From contig CM075347.1 in NCBI GenBank assembly GCA_037693485.1, forward strand, positions 57,322,501 through 57,386,500: DNA of 64,000 nt, written 5' to 3'. Within the stretch, counting starts at the first letter, position 1, and every line of letters begins with the position of its first letter. Of the stretch, positions 19,855 to 30,030 are shown piece by piece. The notes under the pieces are model-generated. The model had not been told where the DNA came from, made no database searches, and saw nothing but the letters and a program-made list of their open reading frames with translations. The stretch is from Kitagawia praeruptora. Taxonomy: Eukaryota > Streptophyta > Magnoliopsida > Apiales > Apiaceae. Both the position numbers and the translations under genes were made by a program.

Positions 19855-22800
19855 ATGGCACCTAAACAAAGAGTTGCTCAAACCAACTTTGCCGGTATCT
19901 TTTCTCCTAGTGATGCTGGTGAAAACTTCAAAGGACTTATTTCGTTCATAAATAAATCCTACCTAGGTCATGCAGTAACCTCTACCCCCAAAATTGATAC
20001 TGTTAGAATTGAAAAATTCTGGAAGTCTGCAAGTATTCAAGGAACTGGAGAGGATGAAGAAATTAAGTTCAAAATAGATGAAGCAAGTCACTCTCTTTCA
20101 GTAAAGATTATCAATGAGGCATTGGGTATTGTGTTAGACAGTGGAGAAAACTTTAAGGAATTAGCCACTGATGATACTCTAAAAAGGTTCTTTCTGAAGA
20201 TTGGGTACTCTGGCTCTAAACTTGAAGAAACTTCTGATAAGTGGTATCAAACAGGAGAAATGGACAGGAAATTTCTGAGAAAAGAGTGGAGTATGATTTT
20301 TGATGTTATGGTGAAGGTGTTCTCTACCAAGTCTACAGGCTGGAATGGAATACCATCATATATCAAGAAGCTCACTCATTCATTAGTCCATGGATACAAG
20401 GTGAACATTGGAAAATTGATCATGGCACAGTTGAAAAGCGCAATAGGCAAAAAGGTATCCATCTATCCTCGCTTTTTAACTATGTGTATTAATAATATTT
20501 GTGGAAATGTTGAGGACAATTCTGATTTTGAAGAATGTCCTGTTTTAAAGAAAAACACACACACTTCTCTCAACACACAAAATTTAAATACACATATTCC
20601 ACTATGTTTCACACAACACATGGTTAATCAAGTGCCCAACCTTGGTTTTCCATTACCTACAGGATATACTGTCTTCACACTTGAGAATGAGACTGAATTG
20701 GACCCAAATTCAGTTAACCCACATTCTACACCATACATTCCACCTAGGGACTCTAGACTACCAAAAGCCCTTAAAATGGCCAAACAGGAATCCAAGAAAA
20801 GGACCCTAGAGAGTGCAACTGGTGAACAAGTTGAGAGTCAAGAGGGAGTCACTACACCTAGTGCAGCAAATAAGGTTGGTAGTGAAATAGAACCCACAGT
20901 AGCCCCTTCTGAGCCTAAGAAGAAGAGAACTAGAAGGGCCAAGGTTACTGTCAGCCACCCTACAGTTTCCCAAAAGACTGTAGAGGATGATAGGGAAATA
21001 AACTCACCTCTAGGTGTCTCTTCTCAACAAGGGACAACTATTGAAATTGGCCTGTCTCCCAAGGCACCTTGTAAAGAGTCTGCACAAACTCAAGAACTCA
21101 CTCTTGAGGAACCTGTATTTGAAGATACACACATAGAGATAGAGCACAGTGAGGAATTCATTCATACTGTTGATGTTCCACAATCTTCTTCTGTGGAACA
21201 GCCAATTTATCAATCTGAAATTCAATCTTCTTCTTTCATTCCTACATCTGTTGTTTCTTCTGAACAACCTAGAGAGGGGGACAGTACTAACCCCTCAGGT
21301 TTTGATCATCCATCTCAAATCTTGGATGAGCCCCCATCTAGTGGTCCACAAGAACCCATTTCTCAAAGTGAAATGGATACCACTCCATCAAACACTGGAT
21401 TAGATCAAGATGCAAATTTGCCAGAAATTGAAACAGCCAGCATCTTGATCGATTCCCTCAAATCATCTTACCCTAGGGAAGTTGCTGTCACAGCCAAAGA
21501 TGCTGTCAATGACAAACCAGAAGGTGCTGTCAATCAATCAAGTGACAGTACCATTCTGACAAAAGATACTGTCAAAGGTCTTTCTAAAGATGCTATCATC
21601 ACTGTTCAACCACAACTACAAGAAGGATTAGTTGAAGATATCTCTGATGATGACTTGCCTCTTTCCAAGGCCTTCAAGGTAAAATCTACTCTTTTGCATG
21701 TTAGTACTGCTCATACTAATGCATCTAGGATGAGTGAGGGAGTGAAAAATAAAAGAGAGATAAAAGAACAGAGAAGTGAGGATAAAAATGAGAGGCAGCC
21801 AAACGTGCTGGCAAAAGGAGAGGGACTTGAGCATGTCCAGAGTGATCTTGAGGGAGCCAGTAAACAAAAGGCATTAGGCCTTGAGGGAATTTCTGTGAGA
21901 GATGATGAGATCATCTATAAAAACAATGAGAGTGTGAGAACCCCAACAACTTCCATGCCCCAGACTTATCCTCAACCTCCAAAGAGGCTTAGGTCTGGTG
22001 GTCCTTCTGCATCCACAAATGACAGACTCCAAGCTATTGAAGATAGATGTGCTAAAATGGAGAGCAAGCTGGACACTCTGTCATTTTCTGTAAAGACTGG
22101 TTTTGCTGAAATTCAAGCCACCCTGCTGTCACTTTCTTCCTTCATTCAAGCTGCCAACTTAAATAAGGGGGAGAAAGTAATAGATCAGAAAAAGGCTGAG
22201 CAACCAGAAAGGAAAATGGGCTTACAAGGAGAAGCTGAAAGTCAGGGGGAGCAAAGGAGTAAGGGGGAGCAAAAAGATACTGTCATAGCCTTTGGAACTG
22301 GAACTGGTGAACAACTGTTTGAAACTGAAGTAGATGGGGAGAAAATGCTAGTATCTGAGGAAGTATTGAAAATGATACAAAGAAATAAAGCATCTTCCAT
22401 CAAAATTAGTGAACCAGTTCCTGAAAAGAAAGAATCAACCTTGGAGAGGCTTTGGAGAGAAAAGGAGGAGTCTAACAGGATGGGTAAAGGCAAGGGCAAG
22501 CTGCCTGAATATATCTCTTCTTCAAAGTTGGTTACCTGGACTGATGGAAGCACATATTCTCAAGAAGAAGCTGATTCTATAACAGTAAGTCATATGGAGA
22601 GCACCTTGAACAATAAGGATGAGGAATTCAACAATCTGGTGAATGGAGCAATCACAGAATCTAAAGGAAAACCTGCTAAATTGGCAGAAGCTTTGAAAGA
22701 AAAGATTGTAAATCTTTCTGTGAAGATTAGCTCAGAGAAGAGGTGGGCAGTTGAAGTATACCTGAAGAGTGGACATTCAATATTCATAACAACTCAACTG

Positions 22801-24792
22801 CTAGAAACTTTCTCTGCCAGAGTGCAATACATCCTTGGGATTCTAGTTAAGAAAAACTCTACCATCTTTGATGAAAGTCTCTATATGCAACTGAGCACAA
22901 TGGTTAACAGCAAACTCCCAGAAGTATGTCTCCAGCCATATGGTGTAAGCTTTAAACAGACAACAGCCAAAGGAACTAAAGGACTTGGGTTCTTAACTCT
23001 TGAAGGCAAAACATCTCTACAAAGCAAAGTCATCATGGATGTACTTAAGTTATTGCTGAAAGCACCTATCACCAAGGAAAGGATTCAGGCAGTTAAAAAT
23101 ATCCACAAGATAATGGCAAAGAGAGATATGGAATACAGTGCCAAAATTAAGAAGCTCATTGCCAAAGCAAATTCAAGCAAAAATGCTCAAGGTGGAAATT
23201 GCACTTTTGATGACACCTTGGAAAAAGATGGTGATGACAATCAAGATGGAGGTGAAGCTGGAGGATCTAAGAAAACAGAACTGGGAGACTCTTCAAAAGA
23301 GCAAACTCAAGTCAAAGAAGCAGAATCAAAGGAAACCTCTAAAAATCCTAGCACAAGCAAGAAAGTTGATGAAAAGAAAGAGGAAGAAGTACTTGAAGCA
23401 TTGAAAGGTAATCAAGAAGAAATGGAAATTGACAGTATACAACTTGAAAAAGATACTGTCAACAAAGATGCTATCAAGGATGTCAACAAAGATGCTGTTA
23501 GACAGGATGAAGACACAGTCATGAAAGATACTGTCACAGAAGACACTGTCAGAAGCCCTATCAAAGATGCTGTCAATGATTTTACTGTCAAATCATTCAA
23601 GACAGTAAGAATCAAAAGAAAGTCAAACAGGCCAAAAAGGGGAAAGACTGTCTATTCTGGTCAAAGAAAAGCTACAGGTCTAGGGCTTAAGAAACCAATC
23701 CTGAGCAGAAGAATGAACAGCCTGGAACAACTTCAAGAGAAAGCCAAAGAATCAATCACTTCTGTATCCATAGAATTTGATGAGTCAAACAAAAAAGTCA
23801 CAAGATACATTCTATGGGAGAACAAAGAAAGATTGATTATGGTAGAACCTGATTTCACTCAGATATCAAAATCAAAAGTAATATCCAACAGTCTAGTTCA
23901 AACCCAAACACATGTAAGAAGAAGAATTGATTATTTCAATTTGGAAAGAATGGTTGAACTCCTGGAAAGCTATGGTGATATCTCTGAAAAGATCATGAAT
24001 CCTGTTCGAAAGTACTTTGCAATCAGAAATGCTGAATTCACTGAAAAGCATGGTGACTGGACACTTCAAAATGATGAAGATGTTTTTGAAGCTCTAGGTC
24101 TGGAAAATGAAGAAGACAACCCTATCCCTGAGTATAATTGGAATGAAATGCAAAAACCTTATTCAAAGCAAGAGATGGATAGGTATGAGGCAGAGCAGAA
24201 ATTCAGAGAAGAATTAGCTTCAAGACAAAAATCTCATCAACAGATAGAAGAAGAGATTGAAGCTCAAATGAAGGAAAGTTGGAGTAAACTCAACAAGGTC
24301 AACAGCAGTGAATTAAACTATCAGCCAATTGTACTGGACAATCCTCTGAGAATCAAATATGGCAAAGAAGAAGTCTACATAGACAGCTTTTCTAAGTTGA
24401 AGACCAGTGTGCTAAAAGAACTGTACTGGCAAGTGATAGGATCATCTAACAAACTTGAAGCACTATGTTCTTGGGAGCTAGATATGATTTTTGATCAAAG
24501 GAAAGGAGAGAATCCCAGTTTGGACAGACAAAGAAGGGTAACTTTAAATCAGCTTCCTGGCAGAAGATTCAAGATGGAGGGAAATGTGTTGAAATTCAGA
24601 TCAATCGTAAGGCAAAATGTTTATTGGATGGAACTCAGAGATGTATTAAACACTACTTCATCAATGATCAAAAAGTACATCGTGGAAAATGAAGATGATG
24701 CACAGTCCCCTGAAGAAAAGGAGTTAATTGAAAATCTCAGAAGAGCTCTGAGGGAAAAGGAGCAAGGCGAAAGTCCAAATCAAGCTAAGTAA
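19855..24792 (+). CDS. Extra ORF (ORF3) of the copia element, 1645 codons
   Basis: It lies between pol and the 3' LTR in sense orientation, the position of the so-called envelope-like ORF of Sirevirus-type copia elements. The N-terminal part (about 25-220, with KFWKSA near 54-59) resembles the putative plant transposon protein domain common in such ORFs. The middle is hydrophilic, Ser/Thr/Glu-rich and Lys-rich, with a heptad segment near 721-765. Two clusters of D-T-V/D-A-V-x repeats lie near residues 541-585 and 1192-1252. The C-terminal 200 residues are rich in charge and aromatic residues. I see no signal peptide and no convincing membrane span, so an envelope role is not supported. The frame is fully open, unlike pol, so it is either young or under selection. 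Function unknown. Confidence 0.85.
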   Translation: MAPKQRVAQTNFAGIFSPSDAGENFKGLISFINKSYLGHAVTSTPKIDTVRIEKFWKSASIQGTGEDEEIKFKIDEASHSLSVKIINEALGIVLDSGENFKELATDDTLKRFFLKIGYSGSKLEETSDKWYQTGEMDRKFLRKEWSMIFDVMVKVFSTKSTGWNGIPSYIKKLTHSLVHGYKVNIGKLIMAQLKSAIGKKVSIYPRFLTMCINNICGNVEDNSDFEECPVLKKNTHTSLNTQNLNTHIPLCFTQHMVNQVPNLGFPLPTGYTVFTLENETELDPNSVNPHSTPYIPPRDSRLPKALKMAKQESKKRTLESATGEQVESQEGVTTPSAANKVGSEIEPTVAPSEPKKKRTRRAKVTVSHPTVSQKTVEDDREINSPLGVSSQQGTTIEIGLSPKAPCKESAQTQELTLEEPVFEDTHIEIEHSEEFIHTVDVPQSSSVEQPIYQSEIQSSSFIPTSVVSSEQPREGDSTNPSGFDHPSQILDEPPSSGPQEPISQSEMDTTPSNTGLDQDANLPEIETASILIDSLKSSYPREVAVTAKDAVNDKPEGAVNQSSDSTILTKDTVKGLSKDAIITVQPQLQEGLVEDISDDDLPLSKAFKVKSTLLHVSTAHTNASRMSEGVKNKREIKEQRSEDKNERQPNVLAKGEGLEHVQSDLEGASKQKALGLEGISVRDDEIIYKNNESVRTPTTSMPQTYPQPPKRLRSGGPSASTNDRLQAIEDRCAKMESKLDTLSFSVKTGFAEIQATLLSLSSFIQAANLNKGEKVIDQKKAEQPERKMGLQGEAESQGEQRSKGEQKDTVIAFGTGTGEQLFETEVDGEKMLVSEEVLKMIQRNKASSIKISEPVPEKKESTLERLWREKEESNRMGKGKGKLPEYISSSKLVTWTDGSTYSQEEADSITVSHMESTLNNKDEEFNNLVNGAITESKGKPAKLAEALKEKIVNLSVKISSEKRWAVEVYLKSGHSIFITTQLLETFSARVQYILGILVKKNSTIFDESLYMQLSTMVNSKLPEVCLQPYGVSFKQTTAKGTKGLGFLTLEGKTSLQSKVIMDVLKLLLKAPITKERIQAVKNIHKIMAKRDMEYSAKIKKLIAKANSSKNAQGGNCTFDDTLEKDGDDNQDGGEAGGSKKTELGDSSKEQTQVKEAESKETSKNPSTSKKVDEKKEEEVLEALKGNQEEMEIDSIQLEKDTVNKDAIKDVNKDAVRQDEDTVMKDTVTEDTVRSPIKDAVNDFTVKSFKTVRIKRKSNRPKRGKTVYSGQRKATGLGLKKPILSRRMNSLEQLQEKAKESITSVSIEFDESNKKVTRYILWENKERLIMVEPDFTQISKSKVISNSLVQTQTHVRRRIDYFNLERMVELLESYGDISEKIMNPVRKYFAIRNAEFTEKHGDWTLQNDEDVFEALGLENEEDNPIPEYNWNEMQKPYSKQEMDRYEAEQKFREELASRQKSHQQIEEEIEAQMKESWSKLNKVNSSELNYQPIVLDNPLRIKYGKEEVYIDSFSKLKTSVLKELYWQVIGSSNKLEALCSWELDMIFDQRKGENPSLDRQRRVTLNQLPGRRFKMEGNVLKFRSIVRQNVYWMELRDVLNTTSSMIKKYIVENEDDAQSPEEKELIENLRRALREKEQGESPNQAK

Positions 24793-24956
24793 AGATTTTT
24801 TCTTGATTTTTAATTATGAACTTTTATGATACATTTTTTTTAAACAATCCAGTTTAATCATTGTTCAGAAATGAAGAGTTTATTCTTTCTGATCTATGTT
24901 AGTTAAGTTGTCAGCATGATATTTGTAAATTTGTCCTTATTGTCCATAAAAACAAA

Positions 24957-24966
24957 TTGGGGGAGA
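24957..24966 (+). promoter_or_regulatory. Polypurine tract
   Basis: TTGGGGGAGA ends just before the TGTTGGG start of the right LTR (24968). This is the usual plus-strand priming site of copia elements. Confidence 0.85.
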
Positions 24967-24967
24967 T

Positions 24968-26176
24968 TGTTGGGATTTATGGGTGATGGAATAGATAACT
25001 TAACTAGTTTTATTGGTATACTTAGTTTTACTAAGTAGAACATACTGTCACAGTCTGAAATGTATTCTTGTAATTTAAAATAAATACTGTCATGTAACAA
25101 GTGTAATTCTTGGAAGAAGTTCGATTATGTTCAAGCCTCAAGAAATACATAAGTTCGACAGAAGGAATAAAAGTTACTGTCAAGCCCTGACAGTAAGGTT
25201 ACAAGGAAACAACATGTTGCCTAGGTCGACAGCAAGTTTCATGGAGTCGACAGCAAGTTTCGACTTGACAGCAACATTGGCTGAGATTCTGATGACAGCA
25301 ACTTTGATATATAGTTTGCGACAGTAAGTTTGGAATTCTTGACAACAATCTCTGCGGGAATTCATACTATCAACCAAAGCACAATCCTTGACAGTAATAT
25401 CTGCGGGAATTCATACTGTCAACCAAAGCACAATCCTTGACAGTAATATCTGCGGGAAATTCATACTGTCAACCAAAGCACAATCCTTGACAGTAATATC
25501 TGCGGGAAATTCATACTGTCAACCAAAGCACAATTCAGTGACAGCAAACTCTGAAGCAAACATACTGTCATAAAAGAATCAGCTTGATTTAAGGAATTTT
25601 CTAAGTCAAATTAAGCGACAGAGTACATGTTCAAAAGAAGCAGGCGTGTTGTGATATTCAACCTTTACAGCAAGCTTGGAAAGTCTATAACTGAAGCTCG
25701 AGAGATCACATGGAGCAACCTGTAAAGTCTAGAGCAGATAAAATTGAATACGGCTAGATCTGGGTGGCTTAAATGTGGAAAGTATCTTAAAGTTACTTTG
25801 TGATGATCACATGGGAATAAATCATGGAATGAGCTGCAAAAGGAATATAACAGCAACTCAACAACCTATGCTGATAGTGGTAATACAGTAGACTATCACA
25901 CTATAAATAGAGCACTCTATTTATACAACATAATAACTCTATAACTGTAATCTCTTGAGTATTTGAAGCTTGAGAATTATTTTGTTCTCAAGGTTGTAGC
26001 AAAACTTTGCAAAATAAATAAAACAATTATTTTATGAAACATCTTGTTAAATATTACTTGTGATTGCATTTCTTCTACTAGTAAATTACAAACTCTATTT
26101 AAGTTGTTGAAATAGTTTTTGAAATTTATTAGTATTGCATTCAACCCCCCTTCTGCAATACATTCCGGGACCAACA
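24968..26176 (+). repeat. Right long terminal repeat of the copia composite
   Basis: Same length (1209 bp) and ends as the left LTR, with about seven substitutions seen by eye. Two of these destroy motif words (GACAGC to GACAAC, ACTGTC to ACTATC) and one restores one (GATAGC versus GACAGC). TATA box at 25901-25910. It is followed by a second internal region rather than by flanking DNA. Confidence 0.95.
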
Positions 26177-26583
26177 ACTGGTATCAGAGCTTTCAGATTA
26201 ATACACATATCTGAGATCCAAATGGCAAGTATTCAAAGGTCAAGTAATATCAAGATTCCAGCTTTTGATAAAGAAAACTACAACATATGGAAAAAGAAAA
26301 TTATGTTATTTATCAAAGCTCAGAATCCACTATTCCTAGGTATTCTGGAAAATGGCCCCTTCGTTCCTCAAAAGGAAATTCCATCTGCTACAGTTAATGA
26401 TGTAGTAATCCCAGCTCATTGGGTTGCTAAGAAGCCTTTTGAGTATAATGACTCAGAAAAAGAAAAGGTAGCACTAGATGATCATCTGCAACTCATTCTA
26501 CTAGATGCACTTACCCTGGACAAAGCTATGAGCGGAAATATAATAGCATGCAACTCTGCCAGGGATATGTGGAAAAAGATAGA
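26177..26583 (+). pseudogene. Second, truncated gag start after the right LTR
   Basis: The second primer-binding site is at 26179-26190 and the second gag ATG at 26222. The reading matches the first 120 residues of the upstream gag with a few substitutions (D to G, S to F, T to I). It then breaks at the words GATAGA/GAGATC into RTE sequence, with about 3-4 bp of possible microhomology. This implies a former tandem LTR-internal-LTR-internal array cut by a deletion that reached into the flanking LINE. Confidence 0.85.
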
Positions 26584-27345
26584 GATCTACTTTGGAGTCC
26601 CAAGGCTTGCGTATGAGTCGATCTAAAACCGAGTATCTATGGTGTAACTTCAGTGGCGAGGCCAATGAGGAAGGAGTGGAGGTTAAGATTCAAGATCAGA
26701 TCGTACCTAGTACAGAAAAGTTCAAGTATCTAGGTTCGATCATCCAGAAGGAAGGTGAGGTTGAAGACGATGTCATACATCGTATCAAGGCGGGATGGCT
26801 AAGGTGGAGGGCAGCGTCAGGGGTGATGTGCGACAAGAAGGTCCCTTTAAAGTTGAAAGGGAAATTCTATAGAGCGGCAATCTGGCCTGCGATGCTATAC
26901 GGTCAGAGTGTAGGGCGGTGAAGAAGGCCCTCGAAAGAAAGTTGGAAGCGGCCGAAATGAGGATGTTACGGTGGTCGTGTGGGCGCACGATGTTAGATAG
27001 AATCCCAAATGGGGTGTTTAGGAGTGAGCTTGAAGTGGCGCCTCTTGCTGCGAAAGTCAGGGAAGGGAGGTTGAGATGGTTCGGCCACATCCGTAGGAGG
27101 CTAGCGGAAGCCCCAGTGAGGAGGGTCGAAAGTCTTTCGGTGGGCGGGTGAGGAGGAGAGGCAGACCGAGGAGGTCGTGGGAAGAGCAGCTTAGTCTGGA
27201 TCTGAAGGCCTTAAACTTTAATGAGACCATGATCGCTGATAGGTGCTCTTGGAGGCGGCATATCAGAGTGGTGGATTCTCTTTTAGGGAGCGGCTCTTTT
27301 GTAGAGAGCCTCAGAGTTGGGCTGTCTCGGATATCTTTATCTTAG
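26584..27345 (+). pseudogene. RTE-type LINE, 3' part of reverse transcriptase ORF
   Basis: The reading resumes with STLESQGLRMSRSKTEYLW, the segment that follows the FADD motif by about 20-25 residues in this clade. It continues through FKYLGSIIQ, the WPAMLYG segment, LRWFGHIRRR, GRPRRSWEEQL and a final SWRRHIRV. Two frameshifts (near 26905 and 27148) interrupt it. The 15-20 codons that should lie between FADDIV and this point are absent from both sides of the insertion. Confidence 0.85.
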
Positions 27346-27740
27346 AAGTTTGGATTTTTCGTTATCATTTGTAATTTTAATGGTCTTTGGTTTGGTCTGT
27401 TGTCGTTTGCTTGAGGTTTATTTTGCAGGGAGCCCGTCCGGAACTATTCTCTCGATCTGGTAGAGCGGAGCGCATCAGGACCTGAGTATCTTAATGCCAA
27501 GCAGGAGGGTAAGTCCCATGTGGAGAATGCCATGGGCTCAGGTATTGCTGTGTACATTTTCGTACCATATAGATTCATGTGTACATATCACTCACCGTAT
27601 TTGTCGTGCACGTAGCCGAGGGTCTTCACGGAAACAGCCTCCCTGCCTTAAAAAGCGGGGGCATGATCTGCGTACATCTTACCCTCCCCAGACCCTGCTA
27701 TGAGCGGGATATACTGGGTATGTTTGGTTTGGTTTGGTTC
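27346..27740 (+). other. 3' tail of the RTE LINE, Au-SINE-like
   Basis: It includes CACGTAGCCGAGGGTCTTCA, ACAGCCTCCCTGCC and TCTGCGTACATCTTACCC, a tail shared by plant RTE elements and Au-type SINEs, and ends in three TTTGG-type units near 27722-27740. Short open frames here are chance. A target duplication was not found. Confidence 0.65.
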
Positions 27741-28284
27741 TAGACTAACTACCGTGCTTTAAGTTGGATACATTGTGCTTTTATTATGTGTTATATTATG
27801 ATATTATGTTGGGTTATTGTTGGGTAGTTTTCTAGCTTGATTCATACTCAGATGTATGAACAAGAAACGAAAGTTATAATATGGATAAAAGGAAATTGGA
27901 AAAATCAAAAAAATCAATTAAATCAAGCAAAATTAACAAGAAATAAACAATTTCAATCATATATTTTACTAGTCATAGGTATCATTAAGTACCTTTTCAT
28001 TTTGTTATATAAACACATGTGGCCGTTATATAACTTTGTATTGGATTCCTACTATCAAATATAAAAGTAAATTTAATAATTTAACTCATGATATAATTTT
28101 AAATAGAGAAAAATGGGCTTGAGGCTCCGATAACTCCCCTGAGATTATAACATAATCCTATACAATTTTAATGGCAATTTGGTAAATACTAAAATTTATT
28201 CCTGAATTTATAAATGCGTATTTATATGGGGATTTCCTTTTAAATATCGATACTAATTTTAACAAAATCAAATTATTAATTATA
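27741..28284. other. AT-rich stretch, nothing recognised
   Basis: No exon, terminal repeat or RNA gene was recognised. Short open frames (for example 27837-28064) lack any family signal. Probably degraded repeat or spacer between the LINE and the Helitron. Confidence 0.5.
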
Positions 28285-30029
28285 TCCTTATATATAATAA
28301 GCGTTTTGGTCATTGTACCGCAAAATTATTTAAACCATCAAATATAATATTTTTAAAAATAGACGAGCAAGATTATATCATATTGAAAAGAAAATTACAA
28401 TTTAAAAAGGATATAAGTAGAAAAGGGTGAAAAGAAAATTATAATCTTAAGAGGATATATTTAAAAGGGAAATTATAAAAAATATCCAACTTTTTTTATC
28501 TTTTTTCCAAAAAAATGACCAAAAGTTGCAGACGAGGTTGTAATAGTTACATTTGAGGTTGCAAACGAGATTACAAATGTTGCATTTGGGTTTGCAAACT
28601 AGGTTGCACCGTATTTTTTTAAAAAAATTCTGCAACTTGGTAATTTTTGAAAAAAAAACCCTAATTAAAAAAATTTGTATTAGAATTGAATTTTATATAT
28701 TTTTTATTAGTATTAAAAAAATTCACAATTTCTATTTGGACTCTATCTTAAAATCTAGAAATCAGATTTTGATGATTTTACAGTCCACGCAAAACTCATA
28801 AAATTATCTTTAATTGAGTGATGATTTAATAATTATTATTCAAATGGAAACACTTAGAATCTCAAGAAAAAATATAATTACGAATTTATACATTAATTCT
28901 ATTCAATGTAGAAAAAAATCCTACATTGATAATGTCATTCAATATAGAAAACCTAATTATATGTGATTTAAATAATTGACATACACTTTTTCATATTTCA
29001 ATATAAATACACTTTTTCATTTATAAAATATTAAAATATAAAATATTTTTTTATGTTAGATCTAACAGTTTTCATCTATTTATTTTAAGATCTAAAGGTT
29101 CTTATTTATTTTATTGTACCGAGGACCAGACTACCGATTATCAAAATTTTGAACAAAATCCCTTTTACATTTATTATTAAAATTGTATTTGGTTGTCAGT
29201 AGAACTATTTTCAAATAATAACAAGGGTATTTTGATAATCAACACGATTTATAATTAGAATTCATAAATCGAATGAATTTTTAACTTAAAAAATATTTAA
29301 CTTCTTCTCTCTTTTGTTTCTCCGTAGATTTAATTAGAAACTAATTGTTAAATCATCACTAAATTATATATTAATTTGTTAATTTCACGTTGGCTGAAAA
29401 TCGTTCAAATCAAATTTTAAGAAATCAAGATAGAATACAAATATTAAATTGAACATGTAAAATCTTATATATATATATATATATATATGGTTAAGTTCTA
29501 TGGAGACCAACATTTTTAGTGGAGACCGGAGACCAATATCAATCAAAACATTGCAAAAACTTATTTATTGAAAATCATGTTCTATGAAAATCACTATACC
29601 ATTTATTACATTGAAAATCTTGAAGATCGTATATGTTTTACATGCAAATTTCATTAAAAATCTAGAAAATCATGTATGTTCTGCAAACAAAATATTGCAG
29701 AGCGTATTGTTCTCCAAAACATGTTCTGCTTGCAAATCATATATGATTTTAAAGATTTTGAATGAAATAATAATATTAATTGAACATTCTTTGTAAATAT
29801 ATATGTTTTGCAATGTTTTGAGTGCATAATGTATATGGTCTTCACGGTCTCCACTCAAATGGTGGTCTCCATAGAACTTAACTATATATATATATATATA
29901 AATATATATATATATCAATTTTTAATAATAATTTGATATATAAATTAGTAACATAAAATTTTTAAAAAAACAATAATATAATTATAAATATTAAAAAAAT
30001 AGTCATGCGTTGCACGGGTAATAAGCTAG
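28285..30029 (+). mobile_element. Non-autonomous Helitron
   Basis: The 5' terminus is TCCTTATATATAATAAGCG. The 3' terminus has the hairpin-like CATGCGTTGCACGGG, then TAATAAGCTAG followed by T. The internal sequence (for example near 29050-29110, an ACAGTTTTCATCTATTTATT word) is shared with the elements at 30031-31033 and, inverted, 43799-44884, so all three belong to one family. A TA-flanked MITE (29489-29882) is nested inside. No ORF of note. Confidence 0.7.
29489..29882. mobile_element. MITE in TA microsatellite, GGTTAAGTTCTATGGAGACC ends
   Basis: The terminal inverted repeat GGTTAAGTTCTATGGAGACC is matched almost perfectly by GTTAAGTTCTATGGAGACCA read inward from the right end. Both borders are (TA)n. 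394 bp, no coding potential. The TA-rich target and G-rich ends resemble Mutator-like MITEs. Confidence 0.75.
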
Positions 30030-30030
30030 T

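Larger units (their letters stand above)
11952..26583 (+). mobile_element. Ty1/copia composite: LTR - gag-pol - ORF3 - LTR - truncated gag
   Basis: This is a Ty1/copia element by domain order (integrase before RT) and by its tRNA-Met-type primer-binding site TGGTATCAGAGC. Left LTR 11952-13160, gag 13206-15782, pol to 19039, spacer to 19854, ORF3 19855-24792, polypurine tract 24957-24966, right LTR 24968-26176. Unusually, the right LTR is followed by a second primer-binding site and about 360 bp of a second gag, which then joins RTE sequence. The outer ends therefore do not match and no target duplication exists. The large ORF after pol resembles the arrangement in Sirevirus-like copia elements. 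Seven LTR differences over 1209 bp indicate a recent origin. Confidence 0.9.

Noticed and set aside
11952..26176. Calling the element a Gypsy or an endogenous retrovirus because of ORF3
   Set aside because: Integrase precedes RT, which is the copia order, and ORF3 shows no signal peptide, membrane span or fusion-peptide-like segment.
26135..26626. 163-codon ORF as an independent gag gene
   Set aside because: It is the truncated second gag copy of the composite, fused by a deletion to LINE sequence.
27494..27703. 69-codon ORF after the RTE
   Set aside because: It is the non-coding Au-SINE-like tail of the LINE.
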